Part shown: positions 60,151 to 64,000 of the stretch, piece after piece | Position numbering within the stretch: position 1 is the stretch's first letter | Layout of the letters: each line of letters begins with the position of its first letter | Assembly: GCA_035710515.1 (NCBI GenBank) | Contig: DASTDE010000001.1 | Location: 372,001 to 436,000 of the forward strand | DNA length: 64,000 nucleotides | Direction: 5' to 3' | From: Candidatus Rubrimentiphilum sp. | Lineage (GTDB): Bacteria; Vulcanimicrobiota; Vulcanimicrobiia; Vulcanimicrobiales; Vulcanimicrobiaceae | Notes under the pieces: generated by a model | The model's input: the letters and a program-made list of their open reading frames with translations, nothing else | Database searches by the model: none | What the model was told of the DNA's origin: nothing | Made by a program: the position numbers and the translations under genes

Positions 60151-61533
60151 TTAGAGGGCGCCGCGCGGTCCCATTGATTCGAGGCGCTTCTTGAGATCCG
60201 CTAAGAAGCCGCTCGCGACGTAACCGTCCACAACCCGATGATCCAACGATAAGCAAGAGTTCATCATGTAGCGGATAGCGATCGAATCATCGTCCTGCAC
60301 CATGGGGCGCTTTACGACGGTTTCCATCGTAACGATCCCGGCTTGGCCCGCATTAATGATCGGCGCAGAGGCCACCGACCCATTGGCCCCGGTGTTGTTG
60401 ACCGTGAACGTTCCCTCTTTAAGATCGTCGGTCGAAAGTTTATTCTTTCGCGCGCGCTCGATGAGATCGCCGGCGGCCAGCGCAATGCCCTTGATCGAAA
60501 GCTTGTCCGCGTGCTTGATGACCGGCACGACGAGATTGGCCGGCAAGCCGATTGCGATACCGATGTTGACGTCCTTTTCGACGTAAATCGACGGGCCTTC
60601 GCTCACGAACTTTGCATTCATCAACGGAAAGACGGCGAGCGATTCGACTACCGCGCGGATGAAGAACGGAAGAAGCGTCAGCTTGACGCCGGTGTCGCGT
60701 TCGAAGCGATCTTTCTCGCGCTTGCGCCACTCCCAGACATTGGTGACGTCAACCTCGACCATCGACCACGCATGCGGCGCCGTACGGCGCGATTCGACCA
60801 TGCGCTCGGCGATGATGCGGCGCATGCTGCTGAGGTGAATCGTCGTTCCCGGAATCGGATCCGCGTACGTGCTGGTGTTGCCGGGGCCCGGTTTGGCGGG
60901 CGTTCGCGGCGTTTCGGCCGGCGGCGCGGAAACGGCACCGCTCGGAACGAGCTTCGCAGCTGCTAATACGTCGTCCGCAGTAACACGCCCGTTCGCGCCC
61001 GAGCCGCGCACGTTGCGAACGTCGATATGATGCTCGCGCGCCAAACGGCGAACAGCCGGCGAGACGCCGCGCAAAGCGGCTTCTTCGCGCTGGCCGTTGC
61101 TGCGCGGTGGGACCATCGCTGGCGCGCCGGATGAAGCGGCGGCCGACTTCACCTCGAGTTGCGGAATGTTGAAGCCGGGCACGGGTTCTTGGTTGGCGCT
61201 TTCCGCCATCGCGTCGCGCGACTTGGGCGGCGCGGTGTCGCGGTCTTCCTTCGTCTCCGGCGGCTTTGTGGCCGGCGCAGCTTTACTTGCTGCTCCGACG
61301 TCGTCGATAACCGCAATCGGCGTGCCTACCGCAACGGTCGTGCCTTCTTGCACCAACAGTTCGCGAATCGTCCCGGTAATCGGTGAGGGAACTTCGGAGT
61401 TCACCTTGTCGGTCGAAACTTCCAGAAACGCTTCGTATTTTTCAACGGGCTCGCCGGCTTTCTTGAGCCAGCGCTCGACGGTACCTTCGGTGACCGTCTC
61501 GCCGAGTTGGGGCATCGTGATCGTCGTCGGCAT
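60151..61533 (-). CDS. 2-oxoacid dehydrogenase E2 (dihydrolipoamide acyltransferase)
   Basis: A 460-aa E2 core of a 2-oxoacid dehydrogenase complex. Lipoyl domain 1-80 with Lys43 in VSTDKVNSEVPS; Pro/Ala linker; peripheral-subunit-binding domain about 155-192 (SPAVRRLAREHHIDVRNVRG, GRVTADDVL); acyltransferase domain about 230-455 with MRRIIAERMVESRRTAPHA and the active-site HRVVDGYV. E1 subunits just upstream on the same strand are the alpha/beta type, so a branched-chain or pyruvate complex is most likely. E3 is not in the window. Confidence 0.94.
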   Translation of the reverse strand: MPTTITMPQLGETVTEGTVERWLKKAGEPVEKYEAFLEVSTDKVNSEVPSPITGTIRELLVQEGTTVAVGTPIAVIDDVGAASKAAPATKPPETKEDRDTAPPKSRDAMAESANQEPVPGFNIPQLEVKSAAASSGAPAMVPPRSNGQREEAALRGVSPAVRRLAREHHIDVRNVRGSGANGRVTADDVLAAAKLVPSGAVSAPPAETPRTPAKPGPGNTSTYADPIPGTTIHLSSMRRIIAERMVESRRTAPHAWSMVEVDVTNVWEWRKREKDRFERDTGVKLTLLPFFIRAVVESLAVFPLMNAKFVSEGPSIYVEKDVNIGIAIGLPANLVVPVIKHADKLSIKGIALAAGDLIERARKNKLSTDDLKEGTFTVNNTGANGSVASAPIINAGQAGIVTMETVVKRPMVQDDDSIAIRYMMNSCLSLDHRVVDGYVASGFLADLKKRLESMGPRGAL

Positions 61534-61535
61534 CG

Positions 61536-62540
61536 TTAGAACTTCACCATGTCGCGCATCGCGTCGGCCATTTTCGCGGGCGAACTCATGTACGCTTCCT
61601 CGAGCGGCATGGCGTAGCCCATCGCGGGAACGTCGGGCGCGGCTAGCCGGCGAATCGGCGCATCCAAATCGAAGAGCGCTTCCTCGGCAACCATCGCGCT
61701 GATCTCCGCGCCGATGCCGCCGAATTTGTTGTCCTCGTGAATGACCAGCAGCTTGCGCGTCTTGCGCACGCTCTGCAAAATCAACGTCCGATCCATCGGA
61801 CGGACCGAACGCAGATCGATCACTTCGACCGACATGCCTTCACTTTCGAGCTGATTCGCGGCTTCGAGCGCCCAGTGTACGTACAATCCGTACGACACGA
61901 CCGTCAGCTGCGAGCCCTCTTTCTTCACGTCCGCTTTGCCGATCGGAATGACGTAATGCCCATCGGGCACCTCGCCCTTGATCAAGCGATACGTTTTCTT
62001 GTGCTCGAGGAACAACACTGGATCGGGGTCGTCGATCGCCGCGTTGAGCAAGCCTTTGACGTCGGCCGGAAATGACGGCACAACAATTTTTAAGCCGGGG
62101 ACGTGATAAAAGAGGGCTTCGACCGAAACCGAGTGCGAAAGCGCGCCGCGCACGCCGCCGCCGTACGGCGTGCGGATGACCATCGGACACGTGTACTCCC
62201 CGTTGGAACGATAGCGCGTCTTGGCGGCTTCACCGACGATCTGATTGAACGACGGATAGATGAAGTCGGCGAACTGAATCTCGGCGATCGGGCGCAGGCC
62301 TTCCATGGCCATGCCGACCGCGATGCCGACGATCGACGCCTCGGCAATCGGCGTGTCGATGATGCGTTCTGTGCCGAATTCTTTGGCGAAATCTTTGGTA
62401 ATCAAAAAGACGTTGCCGCGCGCGCCGACGTCTTCGCCCAAAATGACAACCCGATCGTCGTTCTTTAGCGCTTCATAGAGCGTGTCGCGCACGGCCTCAA
62501 CGTTGTTGAGCACCTTCGAGGAAGAAGTCGCTACTGCCAC
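61536..62540 (-). CDS. 2-oxoacid dehydrogenase E1 component, beta subunit
   Basis: A 334-aa transketolase-like beta subunit with GTG start overlapping the alpha stop by 10 nt. Seen: VVILGEDVGARGNVFLITKD, DTPIAEASIVGIAVGMAMEG, QFADFIYPSFNQIVGEAAKT, GGVRGALSHSVSVEALFYHV and the C-terminal SVEVIDLRSVRPMDRTLI. It forms the alpha2beta2 TPP-dependent decarboxylase with E1-alpha. The sequence pattern is nearer the branched-chain/pyruvate (BkdB/PdhB) group than 2-oxoglutarate dehydrogenase. Confidence 0.95.
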   Translation of the reverse strand: MAVATSSSKVLNNVEAVRDTLYEALKNDDRVVILGEDVGARGNVFLITKDFAKEFGTERIIDTPIAEASIVGIAVGMAMEGLRPIAEIQFADFIYPSFNQIVGEAAKTRYRSNGEYTCPMVIRTPYGGGVRGALSHSVSVEALFYHVPGLKIVVPSFPADVKGLLNAAIDDPDPVLFLEHKKTYRLIKGEVPDGHYVIPIGKADVKKEGSQLTVVSYGLYVHWALEAANQLESEGMSVEVIDLRSVRPMDRTLILQSVRKTRKLLVIHEDNKFGGIGAEISAMVAEEALFDLDAPIRRLAAPDVPAMGYAMPLEEAYMSSPAKMADAMRDMVKF

Positions 62541-63559
62541 GGTTCCCAGGCCCCTTCGTAAACATGTTTGTAAAGATCGTCGGCCGTCGGAAACGGCATC
62601 GCTTCGGCTTTGTCGGTCGCTTCGTTGGTTTCGCGCAGCACGTCTTTCTTGAACGCGGCGACTTCGTCGGCCGTAATCACGCCGGAATCCAGCAGCAAGT
62701 TCTCAAAGCGCGGCAGCGGATCGTCCTTGCGATGCTCGTCGACGTCCTCGCGCGTGCGATAGGTTAAGTCGTTGTCGTCGGTTGAGTGCGCGAGGAAGCG
62801 ATAGCAGACGCCTTCGAGCAACGTCGGGCCGCCGCCGTTGCGCGCCCGGTCCATTGCGCGCTTGACCGCGTCGTAAGTCGCCAGCGGATCGAATCCGTCG
62901 AACTGCTCGCCCGGCATGCCGTAGCCTTCGGCGCGTTTGTAGATGTCGGGTTGGCCCATCTGCAGCGAAAGCGGCGTCGAGATCGCCCACTGATTGTTCT
63001 CGCACAAAAAGACGATCGGCAGTTTGTGCACGGCCGCGAAGTTCATCGACTCGTGCCACTCGCCTTCGCTGGTAGTGCCGTCGCCGAACGTCACTAGAAC
63101 GGCGCGTCCGTTTTCCTTGCGATATTGCAATGCATACGCCGCACCAACGGCATGCGGAATGTGCGCGGCCAAAATCGACGAGAACGACATCAGCCCCGCG
63201 CGCTTGGAAGAATAGTGATTCGGAAACTGCCGGCCGCCGTTATGATCGGCTGCGCGCGCGAAGATCGAAAGCATGATTTCGTACGGCGTTAAGCCGATGC
63301 CGATCGACAAACCGAGATCGCGATAATACGGCGCCAGAATATCTTTGCCGCGCGCGAATGCCATGGCCGCGCCGGCTTGCAGCGCTTCGTGGCCCTCGCT
63401 GCCGAGCGCGAACGGCACCTTGCCCTGACGGTTCAGCTGAAAACCGCGATTGTCGAGCTGCCGCTGCAACAGCATCGTGCGGAAGATGGTCTTCAGTTGC
63501 TCGTCGGAAAGCCCGTGGCGTTCCAGCGATTTGCGCGTCTGCGTTGGGGTGTTGGCCAT
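62531..63559 (-). CDS. 2-oxoacid dehydrogenase E1 component, alpha subunit
   Basis: A 342-aa TPP-binding subunit. The TPP motif is VTFGDGTTSEGEWHESMNFA ending in CENNQWAIS; the N-terminal LQRQLDNRGFQLNRQGKVPF and SKRAGLMSFSSIL are typical of BkdA/PdhA. The phosphorylation-loop-like segment is RFLAHSTDDNDLTYR. ATG 63559 is favoured over a GTG one codon earlier. It is a close tandem paralogue of the truncated gene at 63571, both ending EPWQ. Confidence 0.95.
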   Translation of the reverse strand: MANTPTQTRKSLERHGLSDEQLKTIFRTMLLQRQLDNRGFQLNRQGKVPFALGSEGHEALQAGAAMAFARGKDILAPYYRDLGLSIGIGLTPYEIMLSIFARAADHNGGRQFPNHYSSKRAGLMSFSSILAAHIPHAVGAAYALQYRKENGRAVLVTFGDGTTSEGEWHESMNFAAVHKLPIVFLCENNQWAISTPLSLQMGQPDIYKRAEGYGMPGEQFDGFDPLATYDAVKRAMDRARNGGGPTLLEGVCYRFLAHSTDDNDLTYRTREDVDEHRKDDPLPRFENLLLDSGVITADEVAAFKKDVLRETNEATDKAEAMPFPTADDLYKHVYEGAWEPWQ

Positions 63560-63570
63560 CACACCTTAAG

Positions 63571-64000
63571 TTATTGCCACGGCTCCCACGGACCCTCGTA
63601 AACCCGGCTGAGCAGGTCCTCAGGGCGGGGGTAGGCGACGGCCTCGGCCCGGTCGGTTGCTTCGTTGGTTTCCGCCAGAATCGAGGCTTTGAGGTCCTCG
63701 AGGCCCTGCGGTGTGAGCACGTCCTGCTCGACCAGCAGCCGCTCGAACTTCGGAACCGGGTCGTCCTTGCGCCGCTCTTCGACCTCCTCGCGCGTGCGGT
63801 AGGCGCGGTCGTCGTCGTCGGTGGTGTGCGAGAGAAAGCGGTAGCATTTGGCCTCGATCAGCGTCGGGCCGCCGCCGTGCCGCGCGCGATCCAGCGCTTC
63901 CTTCGTGACCGCATAACATGCGATGGGGTCGAAGCCGTCAACCTTAACGCCTGGCATGCCGTAGCCGGCGGCGCGCTTCCAAACGTCGGGCTGACCCATT
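63571..64000 (-). CDS. Second 2-oxoacid dehydrogenase E1-alpha paralogue, truncated by window edge
   Basis: Only the C-terminal ~142 residues are visible; the gene continues past base 64000. It aligns with residues about 200-342 of the neighbouring E1-alpha: GQPDVWKRAAGYGMPG, ARHGGGPTLIEAKCYRFLSH, ETNEATDRAEAVAYPRPEDL and the same C-terminal GPWEPWQ. The stop is 11 nt before the start of the next E1-alpha, so both are in one operon. Whether it has its TPP motif cannot be seen here. Confidence 0.9.
   Translation of the reverse strand, partial: MGQPDVWKRAAGYGMPGVKVDGFDPIACYAVTKEALDRARHGGGPTLIEAKCYRFLSHTTDDDDRAYRTREEVEERRKDDPVPKFERLLVEQDVLTPQGLEDLKASILAETNEATDRAEAVAYPRPEDLLSRVYEGPWEPWQ

Noticed and set aside
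1-64000. Prophage, plasmid or large integrative island
   Set aside because: No integrase, transposase, relaxase, capsid, portal or replication-initiation genes are visible; only the small att-like repeat at tRNA-Leu.

Overview
The window is GC-rich bacterial chromosome (roughly 60% GC by eye), densely coded on both strands, with no rRNA, CRISPR array, phage or recognisable transposase. Housekeeping genes (rlmN, glyS, ppdK, dnaG, rpoD, dtd, trxB) sit beside an RND pump, lipoproteins, futalosine-type menaquinone genes and paired stalk-domain proteins (PF07833). A Gram-negative-like (diderm) bacterium is indicated. The mix recalls Candidatus Eremiobacterota/Vulcanimicrobiota (WPS-2), but that placement is inference from gene content, not a search result. 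GTG and TTG starts and 1-10 nt gene overlaps are very common. No stretch of more than 300 bases lacks a gene; the larger spacers are listed individually.

Layout. 1-7.1 kb (+): rlmN, a small Cys protein, then glyS-ppdK and a PDZ/multi-TM/GAF membrane protein. 7.1-11.6 kb (-): secreted M1 peptidase with HEAT-like repeats, HAD-IIB phosphatase and HD hydrolase. 11.7-14.7 kb (+): dnaG-rpoD, followed by a large near-perfect inverted repeat. 14.8-16.6 kb (-): two secreted proteins of unknown function and a KGG stress protein. 16.7-18.6 kb (+): HEAT-cyclophilin fusion and a lipoprotein. 18.5-21.1 kb (-): coiled-coil protein, dtd, proline dehydrogenase, orphan ModB-like permease. 21.1-25.3 kb (+): five tightly packed genes, MntP-like exporter, KamB-like P-loop protein, beta-keto-acid cleavage enzyme and DppB/DppC permeases. 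25.3-26.4 kb: tRNA-Leu(GAG) with a relic of a second dppC tail upstream and a CVNH lectin gene downstream, followed by an imperfect copy of the tRNA 3' end. 26.4-29.9 kb: an RND pump with about four extra membrane segments. 30-31.8 kb: tandem stalk-domain genes and a clear terminator.

31.9-46.0 kb is a long co-directional run with mostly overlapping junctions: SDR, M1 peptidase with HEAT-like repeats, DacB, ACT-malic enzyme, response regulator, MocR-type regulator, beta-propeller/phosphoesterase, DDAH-like pseudoenzyme, metallophosphoesterase and an ABC-2 exporter pair. 46-49.8 kb holds small secreted proteins, an XRE-MBL fusion and trxB, interspersed with a dispersed intergenic repeat whose translation contains CHPE. 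56.8-49.8 kb (-) is a tight eight-gene string: queD-queE-mqnB-mqnD-namZ-glcD-glcE-epimerase. 57-59.2 kb has two unrecognised proteins. 64-59.3 kb (-) encodes a branched-chain/pyruvate-type 2-oxoacid dehydrogenase (two E1-alpha paralogues, E1-beta, E2) followed by VOC and GNAT genes.

Themes: amino-acid and organic-acid catabolism (proline dehydrogenase, BKACE, malic enzyme, glycolate oxidase, 2-oxoacid dehydrogenase, two aminopeptidases, peptide permeases), menaquinone respiration, and envelope remodelling (DacB, NamZ). The most unusual points are the MntP/KamB/BKACE/Dpp cluster, the recombination scars around tRNA-Leu, the enlarged RND pump, and the dispersed repeats that carry an 18-bp tandem expansion.
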